Shown here in pieces: positions 25,221 to 36,284 of a DNA stretch of 64,000 bases. The notes beneath the pieces are model-generated. The model was not told the origin of the DNA and did no database searches. It was given only the letters and a program-made list of their open reading frames with translations. The stretch is from positions 186,435,994 through 186,499,993 of the forward strand of contig NC_081415.1 of the NCBI RefSeq assembly GCF_030272615.1, given 5' to 3'. Origin of the DNA: Cryptomeria japonica. Taxonomy: Eukaryota; Streptophyta; Pinopsida; Cupressales; Cupressaceae. Within the stretch, counting starts at the first letter, position 1, and the number at the start of each line of letters is the position of its first letter. The translations under genes and the position numbers were made by a program.

Positions 25221-25490
25221 GGGTTCGGCCGAACCACTATGCATGGCGCGGCCGGGAGCCGCCACTATGGCGTCCCACAGTGGACGGCCCAAGGGCCGCC
25301 ACAATGGTCGCTGCCACTGTGCGAGTCCACAGTGAGCAATGCCCCTAGGGTCACCGCCACTTGCCTTCCCCGCACCCTCCATAAAACCCCGCTTGCGTGC
25401 CATGGCCACCACTCGCTCGTAGCCCCCTACACAATCCAAGTTTCAAATAAATTTTTTTTTTATAAAACCCTAGCCGGTTAAGGCTAGGGT
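25221..25490. repeat. GC-rich, CpG-containing hairpin cluster
   Basis: A patch rich in GC and CpG within very AT-rich DNA. Perfect inverted repeats: GGTTCGG/CCGAACC at 25222-25235 with no spacer, CGGCCC/GGGCCG at 25285-25298, CACTGTG/CACAGTG at 25315-25334, and ACCCTAGCC/GGCTAGGGT at 25467-25490 with a 6-nt loop. CATAAAACCCC near 25380 and TATAAAACCC near 25461 resemble TATA boxes, so this could be the core promoter or leader of the long LTR. ORFs on both strands are composition-driven. Confidence 0.6.
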
Positions 25491-26549
25491 AATATGGACA
25501 ATAATAAAAAAATGAATAAAATAAAGAGTGCTATATTTTTATAGTAATAAAATTAGGGTATCCATGGTTGTTTTATATAATGTGAAACATATTTAAAGTT
25601 TATATATATATATATATATATAGATTTAGAGCCAGATAAAATTATATGAGCGAATTGGGTATATTGTAACAACATTTGTTAAGGAAAAATATAAATAATT
25701 TAATTATATATATATATATAAGACTTCTTTTTATATAGTTTATTATATAATAATGTTTACCTTACCTTAGACATTTAATGATAATGTTGTTTAAGGATAA
25801 ATGGTAGATCTGATATTTTATTAGGTGTTTATTTGTTAGACTTAAGGGTATGCAACAAAAGGATGTATTTAGATTTTATTACTACTTTGGAGTTTATTCT
25901 AAATATAGGTTTGTGAGATTAAACCTTACGGGATGAATATCATTATGAATTTAATCAACTCTTTAGTCGGTTAAAATTAATCATAATTTAATTAATGACA
26001 AACATCTATAAGCTAAGAGCTAGGACTAAATTTAATTAGTTCCTTAAAGCAATAAATGATTATTGGAAACAAATCGTACCTCGTCAATTTGTTTAGGGAG
26101 TGGATTAGAATTAAGTTATGGGTTAAAATTGAGGAAATAAAATAATAATAATAATTCTTTTAATATTCCACATTTAAATTAAAATATTAAGAAAGGATGT
26201 ATTAACAGGATTGAGGAAATTTGATATGTAATAAATAATTAATGATGAACCAAGTAATTATCTTAATGTCTAATTAGAAGAGATGGATTTAATTATGTAC
26301 TAGTAATCGCAACCGAAATAAAAGGGGACTTTTGAGTGAATTTATTATTACTCTTATAAATTTATTTCGAACCACTTGATAATAGGAGTTATCGTAATTG
26401 TTATAATAGTATTTAATATCATTTAAAAATTCACTTGGAACATCTTGTTGAGTTGTCACAACTATTTAAGTGATGGTTGCATGTAATTAAGTGTTTCAAA
26501 AAAAATTTGTTGGTTGTGTTTTGCCCAAAAGTTTGGGCATGACAGATGC

Positions 26550-27110
26550 TTAGTTGGAGAGAAAAACGAAACTTGGGACTTGATTCTTGCAAAAGTAGAA
26601 TTTTCCTACAATAATTCAGTGAATAGGAGCACCAGAAGAACACCATTTGAGATTGTTACCAGAGTACACCATAGAGGCATATAAGAATTGAGAGACATCG
26701 GTAATGAGGACAAGCAAAGTGTAGAAGCAAGGGAATTTGCAAAGCATATGAAGATAGTACATAATTAGGTTAAACAACATTTGGAGGACATAGACAACAA
26801 GTATAAGGAGAAAGAAAATGAGAAGAGAAGAAATAAGGAATTTGAAGTTGTCGATGAAGTGATGGTGTATCTGAGAAAAGAGAGATTCCCAGTCAGAACC
26901 TATAACAAGTTGAAGATGAAGAAGTTTGGACCTTGCAAGATCTTAAGGAAATTTAGTTTCAAAAATGCATATGAAGTGGAGTTACCAAATACTTTAGGTA
27001 TTTTCATTGTATTCAACATTATAGATTTGTATCAGTATCATGAGGTAGAATTAAATGGAGACAATGCAGCAAACTTGGAGAACCAGATACCCGAGAAGGT
27101 ATTAGACTAG
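26550..27110 (+). pseudogene. Integrase, C-terminal part
   Basis: Resumes after the insertion with VEFSYNNSVNRSTRRTPFEI, then [20 protein letters not shown] and the GPY/F-type module [15 protein letters not shown]...[21 protein letters not shown]. The order is as in other chromodomain elements. Stops at about 26682 and 26767. Confidence 0.82.
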
Positions 27111-27235
27111 ATTGAAGAGATTTTGGATAGCAGAATTGGGCGTAGCAGTCATAGCAAGTAGTAAAGAGAGTATCTAGTGAAGTGAAAAGGCAGACCAGTT
27201 GAAGATTCATCATGGATTTATTAGGCTGAGTGGAC
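27080..27235 (+). pseudogene. Chromodomain at the integrase C-terminus
   Basis: After the integrase, the same frame reads PEKVLD, stop, IEEILDSRIGRSSHSK, stops, REYLVK, stop, KGRPVEDSSWIY. This is the chromodomain pattern (EKIL.R....YLVKWKG...DSTWE), with the Trp codon of LVKWKG turned into a stop. In this lineage the domain directs integration toward marked chromatin. Confidence 0.72.
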
Positions 27236-27302
27236 CATCTTGGTATTCCTTTAGCCCTGGCAAAGTGAGGGACTCACTTTTCAATCAAACTCAGATGTTT
27301 GA

Positions 27303-28092
27303 TGTAGGAGAATCCCTGGTTCTTGACAATCTTGCATCAATAAAAAATATATTCCTTTCAATTTGTTTCCTATTTTATAGTTTCAGTATTTCTTTCAGTA
27401 TTTCATTTTGTTTACTCACCAGATGTTGTGGAGCTGGATTTAGTTCATGGACATGTTCATCAATCTTATTTGTGGTCCACGGGATGTTTGGATCTTTTTT
27501 TGGTAAGTCATCACTTCTAAAATATGGGACATTTTTCTTTCCTATGTACCAGAGTCCCCTAGACCTATTTGCTATTGGTGATTCTTGTGGATCCTTATTG
27601 TTGTTTCCAACATGCCTTAGTTTGTGACTAACCTTCCTTTTGGGTCCGCACATCATTCTATGTTGTTTTTAGAGGGATTCCTTGGTGGAGGCTGACCTTG
27701 TGTTCTAGACATTTTATTTTTCATTCTTCGGTGTTTGTTCCTTCTTGGGCCAACGTGAATCACTTTGGAGCTTGCATTTCATATAAATCATTGTATTTAT
27801 AGTTCTAGAAGAAATTAAGATAGAATAGATCAAAGATAGAAGAATAATCATAAGTCTTCGAGATCCGGAGTTGGCTAACATTCTTGCTTGAGCCTAGATG
27901 TTGTGTAATCAGGCCTATGAGCTGAATCTATGAGCCCAAATTTTGCTAGTAGTTTGATATCCAATTTTATGATACAATAAAGACTAATTATGCATTACCT
28001 CCATCGCACTATGTTGTTTGTGTTGTGTTTGATTTGTTGGATGATCCAGGTTGTTCTCTTTGAGGACCCTTCTAACCTTGATTGGACCAACT
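27303..28092 (+). repeat. 3' LTR of the chromodomain element
   Basis: Begins TGTAGGAGAATCCCTGG and parallels the 5' LTR, including TATAAAT at 27782-27788 and the GAGGACC...CTAA(C/T)C end block. Divergence by eye is well over 5%, so the insertion is old. Confidence 0.72.
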
Positions 28093-28639
28093 AGAGATAG
28101 AAAGAACAGGGGAGATCCAAGAAATAGATACAAAAAGGTACCCAAAACCAAGATAGAAGAACCCTAGACCAAGGCACTTTGAGCACCATGGTCTAGGACT
28201 TGGGAACTTTGAGCATCTTGGTCCTCTGAAGTCAGAACACTAGAGTGTTCTTGGCAACCAAGTCCACTAAATCCAACTTCAAGTTTTAGTCATAGGGGCA
28301 CCTCTATATTTCCTATTCATTTTTGTGCATGTTACAATGTTTTTGTTTATGCATCAAGCTATTACAACCTTTTAGGTTTTCATTTACATCATATCTAAAT
28401 CCTAATTTAACATCATCTCAAATCCATACACTTTCCAAAGTAGCGAAGGAATAGAAGCCCTAAGGTACTATTTGACTCTCTTTATCAAGAGTTAGTTAAA
28501 TTAATCACATCTTTGTGGCTTCGTATTCCAATGTTTGTGTGAAAGTATATCTTTTCCTTAATCCCCACTTTCTTTATTTTTACATTAGACACCACATATT
28601 CATGGATACTTACATAATGTCAAGGTCTTGTAGGATAAC
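28093..28639. other. Non-coding flank
   Basis: Nothing recognised, apart from a local duplication of a CTTTGAGCA...GGTC phrase near 28165-28235. Confidence 0.4.
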
Positions 28640-29475
28640 CATGAAAACACAAGGAATACTCAAAAGTAACCCTCATATATCTACTTAATTACATCCCAAT
28701 GCACCCATCCATGATTAGGGATACATAGACTTCAAACTCACACGACTTGGGAAATTTTTGTTCTATTATAGACCATGACATACATAAGACAACCAACAAC
28801 AGTTGCATAAGGAACATTGGTCTTTTCCTCTACCTCATTGAAAGATTTTGGGCAATCCTTCATAGATAAATTTCATCATTATTCCATAGGAACTATCATT
28901 GATCTACAACTTGTCATGTTTAATATTTCTAACATAGAACTCACATACTCTAGCTTAACCCAAGATTTCTATTAGATTTATCATTTCATTTCAAACTGGG
29001 CTAATGACTAATACTTCAAGTCAGATTACAAAGATCCATCCCAAAAGAGAAACATATCATCTACATATAATAAAATAGTAAGAATGTGGCCACTATTTGT
29101 TTTGAAATAAATACAATGATCAAATTTACCTTTGAAATTTTAAACCCAACACTTAGGTATCAAAATTTTGGTACCACAACCTAGGAGATTGTTTTAGATC
29201 ATATTAGGACTATTCAAGTTGCAAAACTAGATTTTATTTACCTTTTACCATGAAATTATTAAGCTAATATGAAAAAAAGATTTCTTCCTCCAAATCACCA
29301 TGAAGGAATGCTATCTTCACGTACATCTATGCAATTTTCCAATTATAGGTTGTAGAAAGTGATAACACAAACCGAATAGATGTCATCTTTGTAATGGGAG
29401 ATAAAATATATAATTTGTAATCTATTCCCGCAACCTACAAGTACCCCTTTGCAACCAATTGTACTTTTTGTCACA
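28640..29475 (-). pseudogene. Ty1/copia reverse transcriptase, central and C-terminal part, eroded
   Basis: Minus-strand translation gives QLVAKGY at about 29450, AFLHGDLEEEIF, the active-site box LLYVDDMFLFW at about 29075, then KDCPKSFNEVEE and GCLMYVMVYNRTKIS, the usual order at the end of copia reverse transcriptase. Several stops and frame changes. The missing N-terminal part lies at 32879-33480, so the element was split by later insertions. Confidence 0.72.
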
Positions 29476-31762
29476 AGGATTTGCACACGAGAGCTAAGCT
29501 AGAAGCTTAGCAATCCCATGAAACATGGGAACATCTTCGAGCCTATGAGTTGCTCATAGTGAAGATGGACCTCTAGATTATGGGTTGGCTCCCCTTTAGA
29601 TATCATAAGAACTAATGACTTGATTGAGAAAAGGGATAGAAGTATGCTACAAAACTAAAACTAAACTAAGAAGATGATACACCAATGATCAAAGGACTTG
29701 ATTTTCTATTTAACTTACAAAAAATTCTCAGCTACGAAGCTATCTCTACTCACAACTCATCTATACATGTTTTGCATTAATATTTCATGTGAAAGGTTTG
29801 GATGTTTATTGTTTGATTGAAGGAAAAAAATGATTATTTCACAACATTCATTCAACAAAAAACAAAATGCACAATCCATGACCTGCACTATAACATGTTG
29901 TTCTTTGAATCAAGCATTGAAAGAATAAGATAGAAATGAAGTATTTTCAACAAAATCATAATATTTTTATCTAAATTACTCACATATAATGCTAGAAGAA
30001 AAGATCGTTTGAAAAGGAACTAATCTTCTTTATTGAGAAATAGAAGTCTTTTTCATTACAAGTCTAAAATACTTTACATAAATCTAAAAAATACTCATAA
30101 GACAATTTGTTACAAAGCATAGATGTTGCTTCTGTAGCAAAAACAAACTTAGAACTAAGAAGAAAAGAAGGAAAATGACTTATATCAAGAAGGAGCTCCA
30201 AAATATTTGAATTTTAAATTGTTGGTTGTCTTTGACTTGATTTTTGACTTCTCCAACCCCTCAAAATCGAGTATTAACTGGTTGTGAGTCACCCTTTTCA
30301 GCAGCTGGGCAAGATGACTTGAAAATTCCTCAAAAAGAGGGCTGGAACTGAGGTTTAGTGGCTATTAACTATCTCAAAACTCCCCTTGGGTGATGAATAA
30401 CTCTTGGGGGCCTTCAAATCAGGTGTAGAATTATAGATAAGTCCTTGAAAACTCTTTCAAAATTAGGGATCTCTCTTTGAACGACCCTATTGGCTCATCT
30501 TTGAAAATTTGAGCTTGCATTAAAGATTGATTTGAATTTGAAATTCAAATCTCACTATCTTATTCCATGAAACTTTCTTTGATGATTAAGATGGTTATCT
30601 TTTCATATCTTTTCACTATTATAAACCATCCTTTCTCATAGGGGATTGTACTTTAATCAGAGCGACTGTGATGTTCTCTTTGTGTCCATTGTAGTAAGCT
30701 TCTTTGCCATCCTTCACTGCTCTAAGGTCCATAAATTATTCTTTTTGATGGTTAGTCACAAATGTCTTGACATTTTCAAGTTTGCCCTTATTGAATGCAT
30801 CACTATCACTATATTATTGATCTTTGCTTTTATGATCCATAGGCCCATCTGTCTCTATTGATGATACAAACACAATGACTTTGTTATCTTAAAATGTTAT
30901 GATGGATGCTATTACATGAAATTTTCTCATATGATTGTCTCTATTATTTGTTTGAATACCCTCACTAGAGAACAAAGCTTATCCTTATTCCCCTCCAACA
31001 AAATTTCTTGAACCGTGACCTTCAGAAACACTATCCTCTTAAACTATGATTGTCTTTTACTTGAAGTTGCTTACTGTCTTCATGGCTACAACAATACTTC
31101 TTTTACTATTTTTTGGTGATTTTCCAAGGTTGTCACTTTCTCTCAAACTTTTGAAACTTAGTTATCCTTCTTTCTCTACTGATGGTTGCTATTAACCTTA
31201 CTCACTAAGAATATCTTCAAATCAAAAGACTATTGCAATTTATATGCAAGCTACCAAAATAATATAAAATAATCCAAACATTCACTATTCACTTTTACAA
31301 TCACACATACCCTTCTGTGACTGTAAACTATATTTATTACTATACTCTTTGAGTGCATTTCTCTATCTCTGATCTAGGTTGCTATCAATGTCTTCTTTGA
31401 GGCCTATACATGGTTTGTGCCTTAATACAAAGACAACTTCCCAAATGTATACTAAGGACAAGAAAACTTTCAGTATGTTGTTCAAAAGCGTTGAACATCT
31501 TGCATCTATATTTAGATCTTCCTCTTCTTAGGGATATGATCCTAACATAGAATAGAGCAGATTCACAAATCAAATAAAACAAAGACCCAAGAATGATTTA
31601 AAAGAAACAAACCTTCTCAAAGAGATAAAGACTTGTATGCCCTTCCCACAAGCTCTTCTTTATTAAAGGAGTGTATTTCATGTTCCTCAAACTTCTTGAT
31701 GACTTCTCGACTTCCTGAAAATGGGGAGTTTGGCCATCATGAGAGGTTGGTTACAACAAGAA
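29476..31762. other. Unassigned insertion inside the copia remnant
   Basis: No domain recognised. GTACTTT occurs on both sides of the break in the copia reading frame (29461-29467 and about 32977-32983), so this stretch, together with 32569-32976, may be one inserted element of about 2.7 kb, later hit by the solo LTR at 31763. Frames up to 71 codons look random. Confidence 0.4.
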
Positions 31763-32568
31763 TGTTAGGATTCCCATAGATACTGAGAGGGGGGGGTGAA
31801 TCAGTATCTAACCGGTATGTGTAATTTCTTAACTTAAAACATGTAGACCATATTATAACAGTGTACCGGTAAGCAATCTAAATAGAGCAATAAACAAAAT
31901 TAAAAGCAACCACATGAAAAGCACACCATAACACAATGTTTTAATGAGGAAACCCAGTGTGGGAAAAACCTCAGTGGGATTTGTGACCCACAATATTCAC
32001 TTACTAGCCAATAAGAGAATATTACTACTAAAAGAGGGGCTTGCACATGTAGGAAGGCCAAGTGCCTAGAGCTCACTGCTCAATTACAAAAGGGAAGTCT
32101 CACTGACTTACAAAATGGATTATATAAATCCATTGTCTTGTACTGCTTCAGAATAGCATCTATAATGCTAGATTCAGTATCAGTTTCTGCTTTGTTTCTT
32201 ACATAAACCCTTAACCTATATTTCGCATAATAGGTCTGCCTTATTTCACCTAATTACATTCTTCCATCATTTTTTTAATGTCCTACAATGATCTCTTAAA
32301 TATATGAGTCATTTTACAATGTTGCCAAGTTGGCTTCTAAAGATTTTACAATAATAAACAAAATATAATATAACAAAAAGTCATGTCGGCCTCTATGCTA
32401 GTATGCTTCCTTTCACTGCCGGTGCCGGTGGTCTAAGTGTTAGTGTAGAGTCTGATCTTGCTAGTGCCGCTGTGATGCCTTGTTGGTGCCATAGGATTGG
32501 AAGGTTGCCATTAATGAAAAAACCTTCAATCACCTACAATGTCTCTTTGGAGTGTGCATATGCCAACA
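31763..32568 (-). mobile_element. Solo LTR of the non-pol LTR family
   Basis: 806 bp, beginning TGTTAGGATTCCC and ending TATGCCAACA on plus. It matches the two LTRs of the 57394-63951 element along its length. An exact AAGAA duplication flanks it (31758-31762 and 32569-32573). Orientation follows those LTRs (transcription on minus). Near the outer end AGATACTGA (31778-31786) pairs perfectly with TCAGTATCT (31801-31809), with the G8 tract in the loop. No internal domain remains, so recombination between LTRs probably removed it. Confidence 0.88.
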
Positions 32569-32878
32569 AAGAAAACTTAAACATGGAAAAGCTTCTTTGT
32601 GGAACAACTCCATCCTCCTTGATAGAAACCCTAGTTCAGCTCATGATATGCAGAAGAATAATACATAAAATGTTTAATGCACACCTAGACTCTCAGATTC
32701 TCTTCACACATTTAAGGTTTCTTTCACTTTGAAATTTAATTTCCCTCTAAATACATGAATTATGACCCTTTGACTCTCATTAAACATAAAGGATATAATT
32801 TCTTCCCTTCCTTTTAAAAGACCTTAATCATTAAAGGACTAAGTAAAACCTATCTTAAATGAACCAAAGAATTTCAAT
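32569..32878. other. Non-coding, part of the unassigned insertion
   Basis: No gene recognised between the solo LTR and the copia fragment. Confidence 0.4.
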
Positions 32879-33480
32879 TTAATAATTAACTCTTAACCAT
32901 TGAAATCCTTGAAATTTTTTACCATGAAGACCAAGGACCCTATTTGACATGAAGGGGAAAAAATGGGAAATGTTCAGTACTTTGTGCTTCTCAACACTAC
33001 CATCAGGACCATAGTTTTTCTTGGACACCCATTTACATCCCATGGGCTTATGTCCTTTATGAAAAGGTACCATATTACATGTATTATTATTCTTTAAAGA
33101 AGTCATCTATTCATCCATGGATCTCGTCTAGGTATCTGCATCACTCATACCTATAGCCTTTCTAATAGTCCTAAGATCATCAATGTTAAGGAAATCAAAG
33201 GAAAAATACAATTAGAATCTAACATTGAATAACAAAACCTATATGTTTTCCACATAATTCTCATAGACCTCCTTAAAAATTGAGCTCGAGGTTCTTCTTC
33301 TTCTAAATTTTAAAATATACTAGATCTCTCCTCATCATAATGTCCATTAGGATCTCATAGTTCCTCTTTCTTATACATAGAGGGAGCCTCAACTACCTCC
33401 CTTTTCTATTTATCCCATTTCTCTTGCTATAGCTCAAATGTGTAAGGTTTCATCTCTACGAAGATAAAACTTCTACTGTA
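32879..33480 (-). pseudogene. Ty1/copia reverse transcriptase, N-terminal part
   Basis: MTSLKNNNTCNMVPFHKGHK then GCKWVSKKNYGPDGSVEKHK is the standard copia entry (normally WKxAMDEEMxSL...GCKWVFKxKxxxDG). The stretch upstream to about 33480 shows DADTW-like remnants. The frame breaks near 32979 and continues at 29462. Confidence 0.75.
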
Positions 33481-33512
33481 GACACTAGAACATTTGGAAC
33501 GGTTTTCTGATG

Positions 33513-33775
33513 AGCTATGGGATTTCTTTTGTTTTGTCAGATTAATTTGTTTGTTTTTTCAAAAATTACCTCCTATTAGTCGAAATTCCGACGTGTTAAA
33601 ATTTCACGTCGGAATTCAGATGAAAAATCGATGAACATTTTTGACCGACTATGGGATTTCTTTTGCTTTGTCGGATTAATTTTTTTTTTAAAGTATACCC
33701 TATGTTCGTTGGAATTCGGACGTGTTGAAATTTCACGTCGGCATCCCGACGAGCACATATTTTACTTGTTGATCG
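33513..33775. repeat. 134-bp tandem duplication carrying CCGACGTG palindromes
   Basis: Two copies with a period of 134 bp (CTATGGGATTTCTTTTG at 33515 and 33649). Each ends in a palindrome: copy 1 has perfect 12-bp arms AATTCCGACGTG (33584-33595) and CACGTCGGAATT (33605-33616). Copy 2 keeps GACGTG...CACGTC and adds CGTCGG...CCGACG. ACGT-core motifs like these are plant bZIP sites, but function is not shown. Confidence 0.72.
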
Positions 33776-35375
33776 GCATATGTTGGTCTGATGATTTTCA
33801 CAGCCTCTTGATTTCTTCTTACTCATCGGGATAACATAAGCCGATGACCTCTCTTCCTGCTGATCGGTGCGAGTTATCCTACTAGTCTCATTGAGCATTG
33901 GGAAAGCTTAAAATGTGTTTAGGTGATTGGCATAATTTCCCCAATGTCTTTTCCCTTGGTGTAGCTCCTCCCAATACGTTATGTCTCCTTAGCATAAGCT
34001 TTGACCCTTTATCATCATAACCTTTGCTGATGCATTTTACTTTTGCCAGTGTCCAACGAGATAAGTCTTACTGATAGCATCATCGGCTATCAGCAATACA
34101 AGATTTCTCCATTGCCGCTAGTGTGCATTATGCCGATGGACTTCATCAGTGTATTCTATCCTGATCACATGCTTCTACTTGTGTGTTACCATCGGGTTGA
34201 CTTTTGTTGATAGTTCAGATTTCATATTTGATGCCAGAATTCTGACGAAAATGAGGTATTTTATAAATAAAAGGTAATTACACACCATCAGTATACGTGG
34301 GCTCAGTGTGCAAAAATTGGGAGGAAGCAAGCACAATTGTTGTAGATAGATGCTCAGCAACAACTGTACAAAAGGTTGCTCCTTTTGTTCTTGTCATCAA
34401 GATTTGTTTGCAAGTTCCTTTGCTTTCCTTGCATTCTCTTGTTCACTTTATTTCCAATTGTAACCAGCTTTAATTCCTAGTAAATGGTCCCATAAAATAG
34501 TAGGGCCTTTGCTTTCAACTTGAATGAATTGGAATTTAATTTGAATGAAATGGCCCTACAATTCTATGGCCTTTGCTTTTCAGGTTGGCTAAATATTTTA
34601 AGTTTACTTTTGGTTTTTGCATTTGTCCGAAAAACTTCCATAAAAAGAGGTTCCTAATGCCTCCCTTTATAATAGTAGGGGCATGAGATTGTATTATGTC
34701 TATATTCGTATAGAAAGAACAAATTGCATGAGATTGTATTATGTTTGTATTCCTATAGCAAGAACATATTAACATATCCCTTGCCCAGATGGCAAACTGT
34801 CCATCTATATTCCTATAGCAAGAATAGGAACAATAAGAAGGGGGGAGCCCAGGTAGAGGGCAAAGAAGTGGGGAGCTAGGGCATATAGGTGGGTAGCCTC
34901 TATAGCTTCTTCCCCAGTCATCCCCTCCCTGTGTAGGGATGATAAAGTTAGGTGATTTGGAGATGCCCCTATTGGGGCCTCATTTCCCTGCTACATGAAT
35001 CCCAAGTTATTCTGTTAAGAAGATCGTGACCAAAATATTAGCTCAAATTCCCTTGCTGAATAGGAGGGCATTAGCAACTAGTAATCAAATTGTGACCCAA
35101 TTATTAGCTTAAATTCCCTTGCCGAATAGTAGGGTGTTAGAAACTTGTTCACTTTGTTTAATGGTATCCTCTTTGGAAAAATATGGATCCTCAACCTCCT
35201 TAACCTCTCCATTCCGTGGTTGTCAATTATAAATACAAGTCACTTCATAGCTTCTAGAGGGGTCAACAATTCTCTGTGACTGTAAACCCTTCTAGCCCTC
35301 AAAATAGCCCTTTGTATGGAAGAAGTTTTTCTACGATTATTTAGGATTCTATGAGCAGCTGCTTGTACAATTTTC
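33776..35375. other. Non-coding DNA with short duplications
   Basis: No gene. CCGAT/ATCGG words are frequent from 33776 to 34200. GCATGAGATTGTATTATGT is tandemly duplicated with period 46 bp (34681-34772). A phrase containing AAATTCCCTTGC is repeated at 35029 and 35092. At about 35375 homology to the non-pol ORF begins abruptly, a likely deletion or recombination breakpoint. Confidence 0.5.
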
Positions 35376-36284
35376 CCCATCTCCCAAGAAGTCAAGGACA
35401 CAAATAAAGAAGAAATAGGCTATAAGAGAGCCTAGTGGTCAGAAGAAGAAGGTCACTCCAAAGAAGAAATCAGAACCTAAGGCACCAGACACACTTTCAC
35501 CAGAAGAGTTAATAAATGAAATCACCTAAGAAGGTAACTTTGGGAATGTAAATAAATTTTATCATTCTTTCAATGATTTTGATAAGGAAACCATAGAGGA
35601 AAGCATTATTTTATATCTAGATATAAACAAGAAGGTACTCATTGAAGTTATAGATGTTTTGCCGAATGATCTATATTTGAGGTTAGAGGCTAAAAGAATT
35701 TCAATAATGGAGTTAGACAAGAAACTAAAGGTAGAAGCTCTACTTGCTATACATCCTGTTAACTCCAAATAAGAAATTGGTGATTTAATATCTGAGGAAA
35801 ATAGAATATTTTTTGTGAGTGGTCACTGACAAGTCAGTCTTATGGCCGATAGGGTCAAAGAAATAGCAGATAAAACGATAGACAAATGGGACATACTTTT
35901 TGTTGAGAGAGAGAAGAAAGAAGAAAAGGACTGACAGAAGGTAGACAAATCTTTTGCTAAGGTATACAAGAAGGTTGATAAGGGTAAAGGGAAAATTGGC
36001 AATATATCGGATATCACAGTTAAAGATATCCTACCTCCACCAGTACAGGACACCCCTTCGGTAGTAGCAGAGGCACCGACACAAACTAATATTGAGCCTA
36101 AAGAGGAGAAGGCAGAGGAAATAACAAGAGATGACACTAATCCAGAGTCAGATATTCTTTTTACTATGAATGTGGATACTTGGGACTTCAACATTGTCAT
36201 GGATAAGGAAACTGCTCAACCTAACACTGAAGCACTGGTAGAAGCATAAACCAAAACCAGAACTGGAAAAGAACATGAACAAAG
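35376..36284 (+). pseudogene. Unrecognised non-pol retroelement protein, fragment 1 (plus-strand copy)
   Basis: The plus strand reads a basic stretch (SPKKSRTQIKKK, KKKVTPKKKSEP), then LSPEELINEIT, RLEAKRISIMELDKKLKVEA, HPVNSK and VYKKVDKGKGKIG. These align in order with the minus-strand copy at about 60230-59530 (TPKKKLTPKKKKR, RRLEARRQVVVELNKKIKIE, YPVNSPREIDDLI, KVYQKDKDKGKGKVGG). Four or more stops. The fragment ends exactly at TSD CAAAG (36280-36284), where the Tat element entered. The 5' half and 5' LTR of this copy are missing. I do not recognise the protein family. Confidence 0.75.

Larger units (their letters stand above)
22059..26544. mobile_element. 4486-bp solo-LTR-like insertion in the integrase
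   Basis: Begins TGTAAGGCCTTCCCC and ends TTTGGGCATGACA. GATGC flanks both sides exactly (22054-22058 and 26545-26549). TG...CA ends and a 5-bp TSD are the hallmarks of an LTR. There is no coding domain and I see no repetition of its own ends inside, so it is best read as one very long solo LTR of another Ty3/gypsy family (Athila/Tat-like in size). The last bases form a GCCCAAA/TTTGGGC hairpin. Inside are a TA microsatellite and a GC-rich hairpin patch. A non-autonomous element without LTRs of its own is the alternative. Confidence 0.75.
17276..28092 (+). mobile_element. Ty3/gypsy chromodomain element (chromovirus lineage), with nested insertion
   Basis: Two related LTRs (17276-18083 and 27303-28092) bracket, on the plus strand, gag, protease, reverse transcriptase, RNase H, integrase and chromodomain in Ty3/gypsy order. 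Length is 10.8 kb, or about 6.3 kb without the 4486-bp insertion in the integrase. AGAGA precedes the left LTR (17271-17275) and follows the right one (28093-28097), a candidate TSD. Many in-frame stops and at least one frameshift make it inactive. The LTR 3' ends (AAT, ACT) are not the canonical CA, so exact borders need alignment. Confidence 0.8.

Noticed and set aside
25188-25481. 80-83-codon frames on both strands in the GC-rich patch
   Set aside because: GC-rich sequence lacks stops by composition. No known domain, and the frames run into poly-A and TA runs.
33576-33898. 100-codon Arg/Lys/Ser-rich minus frame
   Set aside because: Crosses a tandem duplication and has no recognisable domain.
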